Notes: generated by a model not told the origin, from the letters alone. DNA of 64,000 nt from CAWJHE01 sp963842455 (GCA_963842455.1 CAWJHE010000013.1:124001-188000); one strand, 5' to 3'; counted from the stretch's first letter, positions 6,542-16,326 are shown. Numbers and translations are program-made.

Positions 6542-9500
6542 TTTTCCGTGGCTGCAACTGCAAGCAGCAACTTCTCAACCTGGTATTTAGAAATCTGCAT
6601 TGCCTGCAGCAACTGCTGGATCATGTGGTAACAAGCCAACGTACCATTTGTGGATTCAGCAGGTTCATCAGTGGGGGCCTGCGTTGTTCTTTGGCTTTTT
6701 TGTGGCCGATTTTCTTCGGAGGTTTTCCCTAATGCAGCCAGGGCAAACAGCCACCAACAAAGCGTTTCAAACGCCTCTTTATTGAACCATAATACACCCT
6801 GGTAGCGGTGGACCATTAAATATTTTTGGATGTCCACATCAGTTAACCATGAGCTCAACATAAAATTGGCCGCGTTTTTTCTATCGCATTGTAAATACCA
6901 ATTACTTTGGGTGGTTAGTATTTTTAACAATAACACCTGGCGCTTGGCAGCCTCGTCATCTTGCGACCGCTGTCGAAAAGCAGAAAGAACTAATTTTCCT
7001 AAAGCCCAATCATCAATCCAGGTCCGGCTTTGTTTCACATGATCTGCCGAATCACTTACCAAACCCAATAAACTAATAATTGACCAGCTTAATAAAACGT
7101 CCCAGACACGAGCATCACCTTTCTCCAACCAATCTCCCATCTGGCCTTTATGAAGAAATTCAAGGCCACTCGGAAAACCAGCGTCTGGAACGGCCAATTC
7201 CTTAAAGTTCACAGATGGAAGCTCAAGTGATGACAAGACTCGGCGGCGAATTGTTTGCACAATCTCGGAGCCTTCAAAAGCATATCCTGTTATCTCGCTA
7301 ATCGCTTCGATCAAAAGCTCTGTTTTTTCAACAAGCTCATCCATGGCTTGCTCCAGAGTTTGCGAATACCGAGTTTCAACATCTTTGGCTAAGCGATGTT
7401 CAGCCAACCAACCTAGCATACCAGGATTTATTAACTCTCGCAGGGGTTCATGAATAGATTTCATCAGGAATTCGGTGAGTGCCTCTTCCATATCAGCTAC
7501 ACCACCACCCTGCAAATACGCTGATAGCTGACCATAAGGATGATCACTTGTTTCCTCAACTTCTCTAAAATCAAGGAAAACGTGACATTCGAAGGCATTC
7601 AGCTCCATGAACAGACCATATTGGCAAACCTCCTGGCTGCTTCGAACAAATTCCAGTTGTGAAACATGATCGCGGTAGATCGTATAATAACCTAGTTCAT
7701 CATGCAACGACAAACTTTCTCCCAGGCTTGGATAATTCAATTGCCTGTCATCAGAATTATTTTCGGCTTTATTCAGAAAACCTGTAGAATTCCTGACCCA
7801 TCCTTTTGCTGTAGCAAACTTGTTGTGAAACACAACCAGTGAATGTTGGTTGCCAGACTGGTTTGAATATGCAAAAACATCTTCAATCGTGTAACCGTCT
7901 GAGTTTGTGAAGTTGTAAAGCAAGAAATTTTCCACCTGGGCAAACAGGTGGCGTTTACGCGAAAGGGAAAAAATCTGGCGTTTATGCCTTTCTACCAGAT
8001 CAGTATCCACTGCTTCATCCCAATAAGCCTTACGATACTCCATCCCATACTTTTCAGTGAACCCTTCTATCTGCCCATGCCCGAACATTGGCAACCCTGG
8101 CATAGTGATCATCATGGTACAAATTCCAAAATATTTATCACCTTTGCCAAATTGGTCCACTGCGGTACGTTCATCCGGGTTATTCATGAAATTTACATAT
8201 CTTTTTAGAATTTCGGGATCAAATTCCAATGTATTCTTGATCAACAAGCGATAATCCTGATTCTTCTCGTCCCGCAGCATGTTCATAAAAGCGCTGTTAT
8301 ACACTCGATGCATTCCCAGCGTACGGACAAAATAACCTTCCATCAGCCAGAAAGCCTCCGCAAGCAACAAGGTGTCCGGAACCTCTTCAGCAACACGGTC
8401 AACAACCTCTCGCCAGAACTCAAGCGGAAAAGCCTGGTCAAACTCGGCTTTCGTCATACCATGTTCAGCCCGGCTGGGAATATCCCCCCCGCTTCCTGGT
8501 TCTGGATACCAGAGACGCTGGTAATGTTTCTTTGCCAGTGTCATGGCGGCATCAAAACGGATAATGGGGAATTTCCTGGCTACATGGATGATGGTTTGGA
8601 TGACAGCTTCGCGCACTTCAGGAAGTAAATAATTTAATTGAGCTGTGTCATTCCAGGGCATGGAAGTACCGTCATTGCCATGATAGATGTATTTTTCCGA
8701 GCCAGTCCACTGATCGACCCGTTTGAAAACCACTGCAGCATCCTGGTTATTGTAGTAATGGTCCTCAAGAAATAAACCCACCCGAGTATCCCAGGAGAGG
8801 TTAGGGCCAAAAAATGTGTATGAAGGAAACGGGCTGTCTTCCAAAGAGACAAACCAATCCGGATGCTCTATTACCCAACGGGAGTCAATTCCCATATGAT
8901 TAGGTACCATATCAGATGCCAGGCGGATGCCAAACTTCCAGGCCTTATCCCGCAATTTTTGATAAGCATCTTCTCCGCCCAGATCCACGGCAATATCATA
9001 GCTAAACAGTGAATAAGCAGAAGCAACCGCCTCGGGGTTACCCCTCAATTGCTTGATCCGCTGGGAAGCCATACTACGTTCCCAAAGACCGATCAACCAC
9101 AGGCCGGTAATGCCCCAGCGCGCCATTTCCTCCAATTCTCGGTCTGGCACCTGATCCAATTGAGTAATAGAGATTTCATATTTCTTTGATAATTGGTCCA
9201 ACCATACATAAGAGTTTTTGGCAATCAGGACAAGATTCGGCATCCAATCCTTATCTGGACTGAATTGCTCAGGCTCTGATTCAATCGCAGTGAATTCATA
9301 AACGTAAGCGGGGCCTTGCCCCCCTTGACCAAACACTGGTTTTTCTTCCTCTTTTACAATATCCATACTGCTCAGCACCTTTAAAAGCATTCCACCCAAG
9401 AAACCACCCCAACGGTAGCGGATAAATTCTAGCTGGGCGGTTAATGAATTCGGCGCATGCAGGGCCGGGCTACGTAGTAAATCGATCACACTTTGTCCAG

Positions 9501-10125
9501 TGGGACCAAATTGAGGCTGACCGCGCAGAAAAGTATTCAGGCTATCTATTATGTTCGCATATTGACTGTCTACTTTGAGTTTTGAATCATCGAACAGTTC
9601 ATTATATGAAGCGTAGGCCGGATTTATATTGGCAAGCCAAAGCATCAACAATTCTTCGAGTACGATCTGACGATTTTCCACGACTTTTCCATCAGGACGT
9701 AATGAGCTACCCGCCAGGTAATTTTCGCATCCCTGGAATCCACGATACACATCCACAGTAGGAAAATCCTGGCAAAACTTGCTTAAAGTTTGATGCAACT
9801 CTACCTGTCCGACCGTTGTTTCAATATAAGACAATGCAGCCTGCATTAATTGCGGGTTAACACTTTGCCGGTAATCTTCAAAAACCATATGCAAAATCTC
9901 ATCGATTAAAGCCATGGCATTGATATGACTGGCTTTTACGGCTTGTTCGGGATGCAGAATTAAATCTCTTTTTTCATTCATCTTATGGGCAAATAATCGA
10001 GCTGCTTGAATATTTGCGAAGACTACATTTCCGTTGTAAGAATAAATAGCTTCATCAAATAGATACCGCTCTCTTGCCTGGCGACAAATGTGAAACTCCA
10101 GTGAGTAAGGCTGTTTACCCGGCAT
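6538..10125 (-). CDS. Very long GH13-like (alpha-amylase family) protein with extra N- and C-terminal regions
   Basis: Starting at the ATG at 10123-10125, which has a strong GGGAGGAAT ribosome site, the protein has 1195 residues. A GH13 barrel occupies roughly residues 295-770: ASDMVPNHMG (region I, about 403-412), IIRFDAAMT (region II, nucleophile Asp about 525), LLLAEAF (region III, acid/base Glu about 590) and FMNNPDERT (region IV, about 646-653). In region IV the usual His before the third Asp is Pro. About 290 residues precede the barrel and about 420 helical residues follow it; I recognise neither. No signal peptide, so probably cytoplasmic. It sits with glgC, malQ and a GH57 gene, which points to glycogen or maltodextrin remodelling; GlgE-like enzymes also have a Pro-Asp in region IV. 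Substrate unknown. Confidence 0.85.
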   Translation of the reverse strand: MPGKQPYSLEFHICRQARERYLFDEAIYSYNGNVVFANIQAARLFAHKMNEKRDLILHPEQAVKASHINAMALIDEILHMVFEDYRQSVNPQLMQAALSYIETTVGQVELHQTLSKFCQDFPTVDVYRGFQGCENYLAGSSLRPDGKVVENRQIVLEELLMLWLANINPAYASYNELFDDSKLKVDSQYANIIDSLNTFLRGQPQFGPTGQSVIDLLRSPALHAPNSLTAQLEFIRYRWGGFLGGMLLKVLSSMDIVKEEEKPVFGQGGQGPAYVYEFTAIESEPEQFSPDKDWMPNLVLIAKNSYVWLDQLSKKYEISITQLDQVPDRELEEMARWGITGLWLIGLWERSMASQRIKQLRGNPEAVASAYSLFSYDIAVDLGGEDAYQKLRDKAWKFGIRLASDMVPNHMGIDSRWVIEHPDWFVSLEDSPFPSYTFFGPNLSWDTRVGLFLEDHYYNNQDAAVVFKRVDQWTGSEKYIYHGNDGTSMPWNDTAQLNYLLPEVREAVIQTIIHVARKFPIIRFDAAMTLAKKHYQRLWYPEPGSGGDIPSRAEHGMTKAEFDQAFPLEFWREVVDRVAEEVPDTLLLAEAFWLMEGYFVRTLGMHRVYNSAFMNMLRDEKNQDYRLLIKNTLEFDPEILKRYVNFMNNPDERTAVDQFGKGDKYFGICTMMITMPGLPMFGHGQIEGFTEKYGMEYRKAYWDEAVDTDLVERHKRQIFSLSRKRHLFAQVENFLLYNFTNSDGYTIEDVFAYSNQSGNQHSLVVFHNKFATAKGWVRNSTGFLNKAENNSDDRQLNYPSLGESLSLHDELGYYTIYRDHVSQLEFVRSSQEVCQYGLFMELNAFECHVFLDFREVEETSDHPYGQLSAYLQGGGVADMEEALTEFLMKSIHEPLRELINPGMLGWLAEHRLAKDVETRYSQTLEQAMDELVEKTELLIEAISEITGYAFEGSEIVQTIRRRVLSSLELPSVNFKELAVPDAGFPSGLEFLHKGQMGDWLEKGDARVWDVLLSWSIISLLGLVSDSADHVKQSRTWIDDWALGKLVLSAFRQRSQDDEAAKRQVLLLKILTTQSNWYLQCDRKNAANFMLSSWLTDVDIQKYLMVHRYQGVLWFNKEAFETLCWWLFALAALGKTSEENRPQKSQRTTQAPTDEPAESTNGTLACYHMIQQLLQAMQISKYQVEKLLLAVAATEN

Positions 10126-10406
10126 GATTCCTCCCGCAATTGACAACAATTTGATTAAGGACCCTGATCCTTTAAAATTATAGGACAAAAAAAGCTCCAG
10201 AAATATCAACTTTATCTAAAATCCAGTACAATCTCCATCAGATAGCCCCCTGGCTACTGTCATCTCTATTGCACTGATCAAGGTTAGCTTATTTGATATG
10301 TATCCAGCGGCTATAATTATCCCATACACTTGAAGCCTGGTAAAGAAAGCCAGGGGGTGTATAATAATTTATCATCCAAATCATCAGAAAATAAAAAGAG
10401 AACGCC

Positions 10407-11256
10407 ATGATTTACAAAACACTCATCACTGCGCAAGATTTGTCCCAACACTTGAATGACCCCGATTGGGCAATCATTGATTGTCGCTTCGTCCTCACTG
10501 CGATAGAGCGGGGCGAGCAAAATTATCAGAGATCCCATATCCCTGGAGCAGTATACGCTCACTTGGAGCGAGATCTCTCTAACACGATCATCCCTGGAAA
10601 AACCGGAAGACATCCATGGCCTACCATAGAACAAGCTGCATATTTCTTTTCAGAAATTGGCATCAATGAAAAAGTCCAGGTCGTCGTCTATGATGATGCT
10701 GGAGGAGCATTGGCTGCAGTTCGAGTTTGGTGGATGCTACGTTGGCTCGGACATGAAGCAGTTGCTGTTTTGGATGGTGGTTGGCAGGAATGGGTTTATT
10801 CCGATCTTCCTGTTCAAACAGAAATCATTCCCAGGAAATCCAGGGCGTTCAATCCCAAACCACGCCCAGAAATCCTGGTAAATGTCAATGCAGTAGATGC
10901 CATGCGGCAAGATCCTGCTTTCAAGGTAATTGACGCCAGAGCCGCTGACCGGTACCACGGACAAAACGAAACAATCGACCCGGTCGCTGGTCACATCCCA
11001 GGCGCGGTAAACGCTCCATACCTACATAATCTCACACCAGACAACACCATGAAAGCGCCCGAATGAGTTACACCAACTCTACAGCCCACTTTTTGGCGAC
11101 ATTCCTCCTGAAAATATTGTTTTCTACTGCGGATCTGGTGTCACCTCAATTCACAATGCACTTGCGGTAATGCACGCCGGGTTAGGTGAAGTGCGGATTT
11201 ATCCAGGCTCATGGAGTGAATGGATCACTGACCCTGCACGACCTATCGCCACATAA
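10407..11256 (+). CDS. Rhodanese-type sulfurtransferase (thiosulfate/3-mercaptopyruvate), frameshifted in this sequence
   Basis: Two rhodanese domains: the inactive N-terminal one (DWAIIDCRFVL, RSHIPGAVYAHLERDL) and the catalytic C-terminal one (FKVIDARAADRY, GHIPGAVNAPY, then FYCGSGVTS with the active Cys, and YPGSWSEW near the end). The reading frame breaks at 11064, where an extra T makes a TGA after residue 219. Dropping that one base joins APE to ELHQLY and restores a 282-residue protein, the usual length. The catalytic loop lies after the break, so the gene would be inactive as written. The conserved downstream part argues for a sequence error. It moves sulfur from thiosulfate or mercaptopyruvate to a thiol acceptor in the cytoplasm. 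A monocistronic gene ending in a bidirectional terminator. Confidence 0.9.
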
Positions 11257-11299
11257 CAACCCGGATCTAATTCTCTCATTCCCCTTATGTTGAAAAAAC

Positions 11300-11331
11300 A
11301 GGCGTTTTAAATTTACAAGCGCCTTTTTTTT
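11300..11331. terminator. Bidirectional intrinsic terminator between convergent genes
   Basis: AGGCGTTT (11300-11307) pairs with AAGCGCCT (11317-11324) including one G-U pair, with a 9-base loop. A run of eight T follows on the plus strand and a run of six A precedes it, so it can stop both the sulfurtransferase transcript and the convergent lipoprotein operon. Confidence 0.8.
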
Positions 11332-12715
11332 ATGGAATACCCAAATAAAAATCGAAAAACAAAGGCGCGTCAATCTGTTCAGCGATTAATCGTCCCGGGC
11401 TCTGCAAATTGCCCAAATACAAATCCACTTTTTCAAGATTTACGCGCGCGATAAGAAAATTCTCCGAGTCGATCCATTGCAAATGAGTGATGGGATTGAG
11501 CTCTGGCAAAACTTCTTGAGCAGCAGTTTGTAAATTTCCTAACCAAGCTGCCTGATTTTCTCCAACTGAGTAAACAAAATGAGACGAATCAATTGACCAG
11601 TTGATGAACTTTAACAGGTAATCTCTTTGGTACATCCATGCTCCAGATCCATCCGGTTTAGAAATGTACAGCTCACGAAGATGAGCCTGGGGGTCACCGC
11701 TTTCCATCAAATAGATCAGGTATTGCCCATCTGGCGAATAAGAGACAGGTGATTCGATATAAGATACTGTATTAATCTGGTTCACCAGCCTGCCTGTTGG
11801 TTCAGAGAGGAGTATCTCATACAATCCAGTTGCTTCTACAGGTTCTGCTAACGGATCTTCTGGTGGAATCGCAACCCACAGACCCGAGCTATCCATCTTC
11901 CAGACTGGACGCGCATAATAGCGATAGTCGCTGTAAGTTATCACCGGTTTATAAGTTAAAACCTGACGATAGTTACTTCCATCTAAATTTGCCATGGCAA
12001 TCTGATCGGGCGTCGATAAAACAACTTTCTCACCATCTGGAGAAACCTTAAATACACCACCCCAGCCTGCCAATAGGACCATTTTTAGTTGTAGATTATC
12101 TGCATCCACAAGATGAAAATCATCCAGTAGAAATAGTCCAGGACCCTGAAGTATCTGTTGCGTATTAAAGGCAAGCAGATGAGTTCCTGGCACCCACTCA
12201 TACTCGTAGGGGGCAATTGCGACCGCATTGGGGTCCCGGACCCCGCCCCCGATCGTGTTTAAATCATCTACTGAAACAAGAATACGTTCATTTTCACCAT
12301 TGATATTAATCGCCCACAGCTGAATTTGAAAATCCCCAACCGGTCGCAGGAAGGCTACAACCTTCCCGTCTGGCGAAAGCTTAGGCTGGAATGCATCCTT
12401 GGTGAAGGTCAACTGTTGACCGCCTGAAGGGTCCCATCTCCACAGATCCCCACCTTTAACGTAAACAACTGCCAGACTGGAAAATTTCGGATTAAATGTA
12501 GCAGTCGGTTCTGGAAGCCCATCTTCCGGAGTATGCGTCACTCCCGCCTGAGTTTCTTCCAAAACACCAACCGGTAAAGTTACTTCCGCTGTTTGGACAG
12601 CCTGGGTTCCTGTTGATACCAGAGATTCTGGGGATGGTTGAGGTCTTTCAAAGCTACAACCTGCACCAAGAAGGACAATCACTATCAATGAAAGAACGAT
12701 TCTAAGTTTCATCAT
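11330..12715 (-). CDS. Beta-propeller (TolB/WD40-like) lipoprotein
   Basis: A 461-residue exported lipoprotein. The N-terminus has a short basic region, a hydrophobic stretch and the lipobox LLGAGC, with Cys at about residue 20, followed by a Pro/Thr/Ser-rich linker. From about residue 80 the chain shows repeated blade motifs such as FQPKLSPDGKVVAFLR, FKVSPDGEKVVLS and SPVSYSPDGQYLIYL, typical of TolB-type propellers. No enzyme motif is visible; such proteins usually bind ligands or partners at the outer face of the membrane. Its ATG overlaps the stop of the upstream Ig/zinc-ribbon gene, making it the last gene of the ABC exporter operon. It resembles the propeller part of the sigma-like proteins at 16-21 kb. 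Specific role unknown. Confidence 0.8.
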   Translation of the reverse strand: MMKLRIVLSLIVIVLLGAGCSFERPQPSPESLVSTGTQAVQTAEVTLPVGVLEETQAGVTHTPEDGLPEPTATFNPKFSSLAVVYVKGGDLWRWDPSGGQQLTFTKDAFQPKLSPDGKVVAFLRPVGDFQIQLWAININGENERILVSVDDLNTIGGGVRDPNAVAIAPYEYEWVPGTHLLAFNTQQILQGPGLFLLDDFHLVDADNLQLKMVLLAGWGGVFKVSPDGEKVVLSTPDQIAMANLDGSNYRQVLTYKPVITYSDYRYYARPVWKMDSSGLWVAIPPEDPLAEPVEATGLYEILLSEPTGRLVNQINTVSYIESPVSYSPDGQYLIYLMESGDPQAHLRELYISKPDGSGAWMYQRDYLLKFINWSIDSSHFVYSVGENQAAWLGNLQTAAQEVLPELNPITHLQWIDSENFLIARVNLEKVDLYLGNLQSPGRLIAEQIDAPLFFDFYLGIP

Positions 12716-13503
12716 AGATCATTAAAACGAGATCTCTCTAACTCTTGCTTTAATTTCTCTTCTTCATCCAAAGTTGGAGCAACGCCAAGCTGAGCATCTT
12801 CAATTTCAGCTTGTTCCGCAGCTCTTAAGTCACTCATACTGCGTGCTGGAAGAATGCTCCATTTTCCACAGAATGGACAACGTTCCAACTTCCCGAACAA
12901 CATATTGGGGGAAAGGAAGCTCCTTGAGAATGGCCGCTGACACTTAGGGCAGATAGCTCCACCAGCCACCCCATATTGCCGCGGCGTCCCAGGTGGTAAA
13001 TGTTTTAGTTTTCGGGATGAAGAAAGGGATGTTACGAACGAAAACAACATGACTACCCCAAGAATAACAAGGATAGGAATCAATATATCGCCTGCAGCCT
13101 CCATTCCTGCAGAAGCAGAAACGAATTCGGCCCTAATTTCATTCGAACGTAATTCTTTTCCGTCTTCTGTGTACCCAATTGCCACCAGCCTGTGGTTACC
13201 AAGGCTGAAATTATCCGTACTGAAGCGAAAATTGAATGGCGCCTGGCTTACCTCTCCAATTTTTTGCTCATCCACAAAGAATTCAACTCTCTTTAGATTA
13301 TCAGGACCAGAGACGCGCATAGAAAATGTCCCCTGGATTTTCCCCGTTCCAGAGGCATAACCAAAGTCCCTGGATAATCGTAACGACAATTCACTGGTGT
13401 CTTGGGCAAATACCGACTGGACCATGAACAAACAGAACAAAATAGATATTACGATTGTGTTAGCGATTTTGAATGTGTGATTTTTATTCATACTATTTTT
13501 CAA
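12712..13503 (-). CDS. Membrane protein with Ig-like outer domain and cytoplasmic zinc ribbon
   Basis: The protein (263 residues) starts at a TTG (13501-13503) with AGGA five bases upstream; the next ATG is too far from that site. It has a signal peptide ending VFAQD near residue 34, an Ig-like beta-sandwich (about 40-130) of the kind that describes adhesin or filler domains (VEFFVDEQKIGE, FRFSTDNFSLGNHRLVAIGY), a membrane helix near 140-160, and a CPKC/CPFC zinc ribbon near 185-212. A charged helical tail follows. This chain places a sensor-like domain outside and a metal-bound module inside. It lies between an ABC-2 permease and a propeller lipoprotein and overlaps the latter. No known function; domain calls are by pattern only. 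Confidence 0.7.
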   Translation of the reverse strand: MKNSMNKNHTFKIANTIVISILFCLFMVQSVFAQDTSELSLRLSRDFGYASGTGKIQGTFSMRVSGPDNLKRVEFFVDEQKIGEVSQAPFNFRFSTDNFSLGNHRLVAIGYTEDGKELRSNEIRAEFVSASAGMEAAGDILIPILVILGVVMLFSFVTSLSSSRKLKHLPPGTPRQYGVAGGAICPKCQRPFSRSFLSPNMLFGKLERCPFCGKWSILPARSMSDLRAAEQAEIEDAQLGVAPTLDEEEKLKQELERSRFNDL

Positions 13504-13557
13504 TTTAATCCTTTTTACAAGACGACAGATTGGATTAAATGGTTCCCAGTTCTCATC

Positions 13558-14349
13558 TCATTTCCAGCGAGTCAGAATCGTCTCACGCTGGAAAAGACGG
13601 ACAGCCAGGTAAACCAGAACTGCATCTAACAAGACCAAGACAAGAGCTGACCATAGGATAATTTGTTTATTGATCACGAATAAACCTGCAATCTGTCCAA
13701 AGAAAAAGCCTAAGACAGGGATGATCACAATCATTGAGAGCTGCTCTGCAACCCGCGGATCATTAACTCTTGACGAGATCATCACGCTGAAATTGACAGC
13801 CATGATTGCCATTAGTGGACCCACCAAAAAAATTGCGATCAACCATCTGGCATCCATCATAGCCAGAAAAACCGACCGGTTAGGAATCAAGATAAACGCC
13901 CCTAAAGCGTATATACCAAAAGCAATATCGGTAACTACAACGGCCGGAATTACAGCAGCCAGGCTTTTTCCCAGCAACAATTCAATGGTAGTTATGGGGG
14001 TTGCCAGTAAAGGTTCCAGACTGCGGGTGGTTTTCTCGCCGACAATGGAATAGGATGCAATCGCCGCGGGGATTGCCAAAGGCAGCAGCATGAACATAAT
14101 CATAAACTGGCTGACCATGAAAACCTGAAAACAATCGCCACCACTTAAGTTTGCCGGGCAAAATGCGTTAAATTGTTCTGGAATTTCTGCCATCGCATCT
14201 TGCATACCTGTTTCACCCCGCATTGAGAAAATAATCCCCAGCGGAATGGCGGTCATAATCAGAGGCAAGAAAGAAATCGTAAACAAGACCATCCGATTTT
14301 TGAAAATTTCTGCCCATTCTTTTCGAACAATTGTCCATACATTTTTCAT
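13558..14349 (-). CDS. ABC-2 type transporter permease
   Basis: A polytopic membrane protein of about 263 residues with six predicted helices and a short N-terminal amphipathic region containing VWTIVRKEWAEIFKNR, the usual start of ABC-2 permeases. The large first outer loop (FNAFCPANLSGGDCF) contains two Cys that could form a disulfide. EKTTRSLEPLLATPITTIELLLGKSLA is the typical cytosolic coupling segment. I prefer the ATG at 14347-14349 with AGGTG upstream over a GTG nine bases earlier. It follows its ATPase partner directly and forms an exporter whose substrate cannot be told from sequence. Similar pairs export antibiotics, lipids or Na+. Confidence 0.88.
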   Translation of the reverse strand: MKNVWTIVRKEWAEIFKNRMVLFTISFLPLIMTAIPLGIIFSMRGETGMQDAMAEIPEQFNAFCPANLSGGDCFQVFMVSQFMIMFMLLPLAIPAAIASYSIVGEKTTRSLEPLLATPITTIELLLGKSLAAVIPAVVVTDIAFGIYALGAFILIPNRSVFLAMMDARWLIAIFLVGPLMAIMAVNFSVMISSRVNDPRVAEQLSMIVIIPVLGFFFGQIAGLFVINKQIILWSALVLVLLDAVLVYLAVRLFQRETILTRWK

Positions 14350-14364
14350 GATGTTCACACCTAT

Positions 14365-15273
14365 CTAAGCACTCTTCACCAATTGCAAATATACATCTTC
14401 GAGAGAATGGCGTAATTCACCTACAAATTGAATTTGCGCACCTGCCTGCACCAGCGATTGGATGATCTCAGGATTATGTAATTCCGGATTATCCAGCGTG
14501 ATCAAAAGCTTGTTGTCGATAATTTTTGGTTCTCGGACAGATGGATACTGCCCTACCACCGACAGAAAAGAAGGGTTGGCTTCCTTGAGATGAAAAACGA
14601 TCTTTCGCCCAAATACTTGAGAGCGCAAATTTGCCGGCGAATCCAAAACCAGCAAGCGTGTTTTGAATACTGCGATCCGGTCACATAGCCGATCAGCCTC
14701 ATCTAAATTATGCGTGCACATAAAAATGGTTCGTCCCTGCATTCGCAACTCAGTAATGAAGTCTCGAACCAGTCGGGCTGCCTCCGGGTCCAATCCGGAC
14801 GTAGGTTCATCTAAGAACAAAATTCGCGGTTCATGTAGCAATGCCCGAGCGATGGCAAGTTTTTGGCGCATGCCTTTGGAAAACATACCTGCTTCTTCAA
14901 AACGCCTTTCCCAAAGTCCCAACATGCGCAAATATTTTTCAACCTGTCCTCCAGGGTCTTCAACACCATACAATTGAGCATAAATTCGCAAGTTATATTC
15001 TGCGCTGAGATTATCATACATGCCAGGCGTTTCGGTCAGTATGCCAACCGTTTTTCGGATTTTGGTATCTTGTTTGCCAATTTCCAAGCCATTCACCCAA
15101 GCGCGTCCGTTTGTTGGACTGATCAGGCTGCAAAGCATGCGCACAGTGGTGGTTTTTCCAGCGCCATTTGGACCTAAGAACCCAAAGACTTCTCCCTCTT
15201 TAATCTCAAGATTCAGGTCATCCACTGCCAGGTTCGTTTTGAACCTCTTTGTGAGATTTTCTGTGATGATCAA
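14365..15273 (-). CDS. ABC transporter ATP-binding protein (ABC-2 exporter)
   Basis: A 302-residue ATPase. The Walker A motif GPNGAGKTTT is near residue 34, the Q-loop is in the TETPGMYDNLSAEYNL region, the signature FSKGMRQKLAIARALL near 136, Walker B ILFLDEPTSGLD near 156 and the H-loop CTHNLDEADRLC near 190. A C-terminal accessory domain of about 90 residues follows. The start is a TTG (15271-15273) preceded by GGAGG at 7 bases. It pairs with the downstream permease, 15 bases away, to power export. The operon order is YhfC-like, ATPase, permease, Ig/zinc-ribbon protein, lipoprotein. Confidence 0.93.
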   Translation of the reverse strand: MIITENLTKRFKTNLAVDDLNLEIKEGEVFGFLGPNGAGKTTTVRMLCSLISPTNGRAWVNGLEIGKQDTKIRKTVGILTETPGMYDNLSAEYNLRIYAQLYGVEDPGGQVEKYLRMLGLWERRFEEAGMFSKGMRQKLAIARALLHEPRILFLDEPTSGLDPEAARLVRDFITELRMQGRTIFMCTHNLDEADRLCDRIAVFKTRLLVLDSPANLRSQVFGRKIVFHLKEANPSFLSVVGQYPSVREPKIIDNKLLITLDNPELHNPEIIQSLVQAGAQIQFVGELRHSLEDVYLQLVKSA

Positions 15274-15329
15274 TGCACTTCCTCCATGTTTTTTTCGCGC
15301 TTCATCGTTCTAATTCACCCAGAGTTCGC

Positions 15330-16202
15330 CTATTGGAAACGGGTCTGATCCAGGGTATCGGGGGTTTCGTCGATTTCTGGCATCTTTATCTCGTTTAGCA
15401 AGCCAGAATCGGTAATAGGCGCTTCGATTTCTTTGACTGGTTCTGGTGTTTTGAACTTAAGTATGATTCCCACGCTCAAACCAGCAATCACTGCCAACAA
15501 AACTTCTGTAATATACACACCCCACGTGGAAGCCGCATAAACAGCCAAAGCATCTAGAAAGGTATGCCAAGCGACAGCAATCCACAGCCAGCGCAATTGT
15601 TTTCGTATGAAAACTTGTAAAACTAAAATTGAAGCGGATAAATGAAATGTCAATGCAAAGATGCGCTCCACCGCTCCCAACAACGTGGCATACCATGGGG
15701 CTGACCAATATGCATTCATTTGCTGCTGTGCAAGCTCAATTTGGTTGGCAGGAACCAGGGCTGTTATATTCATATCTTTCATCACAATCATAGCCACATA
15801 GTTGACCAACACAAGCACGCCTAAGACAATTGCTTCAATCCCGCCATGACCCGCGCCAAGTAATAATCCTCTACTCCACGAACGAGCATCTTTCGCCCAA
15901 AATCGATAGGCCAGATAACGAAAAACTTCCTCCCATAATCCCGCACTCAAGCCAAGCACAATTGCATTGAAAATTAATTGCAGATGTTCAGGGGGGGCAG
16001 GCAAATACCCGCCTTGAAATAATGCTGTTAATCCAGCATTAAAGGGAATATGTCCAACTTGGGAGAGAATGAAAGTGGCTGCCCCAATCCACCAAATTCG
16101 GGCTGGCAATTTAAATTTACGGCCAATGAATAGGCCTAGCGCAATGGGCGCCAACAACATCAATGCCCCATTGAAGAAATAAGTAAAATAAAGAATATTC
16201 AT
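15330..16202 (-). CDS. YhfC-like intramembrane metalloprotease family protein
   Basis: A 290-residue polytopic membrane protein. Within helices it carries GLWEEVFRYLAYRFWAKDAR near residue 90 and GHGGIEAIVLG near 118, the paired EExxxR and GHGGxE motifs of the YhfC family, which is related to the CPBP/PrsW membrane proteases. A third conserved helix contains AWHTFLDALAVY with a His/Asp pair. The C-terminal 45 residues are cytosolic and acidic. The start ATG has GGAGAAGG upstream. As first gene of the ABC exporter operon it may process an exported peptide or a partner protein; this is inference, since no YhfC substrate is known. Confidence 0.75.
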   Translation of the reverse strand: MNILYFTYFFNGALMLLAPIALGLFIGRKFKLPARIWWIGAATFILSQVGHIPFNAGLTALFQGGYLPAPPEHLQLIFNAIVLGLSAGLWEEVFRYLAYRFWAKDARSWSRGLLLGAGHGGIEAIVLGVLVLVNYVAMIVMKDMNITALVPANQIELAQQQMNAYWSAPWYATLLGAVERIFALTFHLSASILVLQVFIRKQLRWLWIAVAWHTFLDALAVYAASTWGVYITEVLLAVIAGLSVGIILKFKTPEPVKEIEAPITDSGLLNEIKMPEIDETPDTLDQTRFQ

Positions 16203-16326
16203 ACCTTCTCCGAAGTGTTCTCTTTGAATGAATTTTTTGATTTTGTGGATAAGAGATTACCTGTTAGCCAATAAATAAGTATACTCTTAAAAATAAGCGC
16301 TTGGCTCAATCTTTCACCATCTAAAC

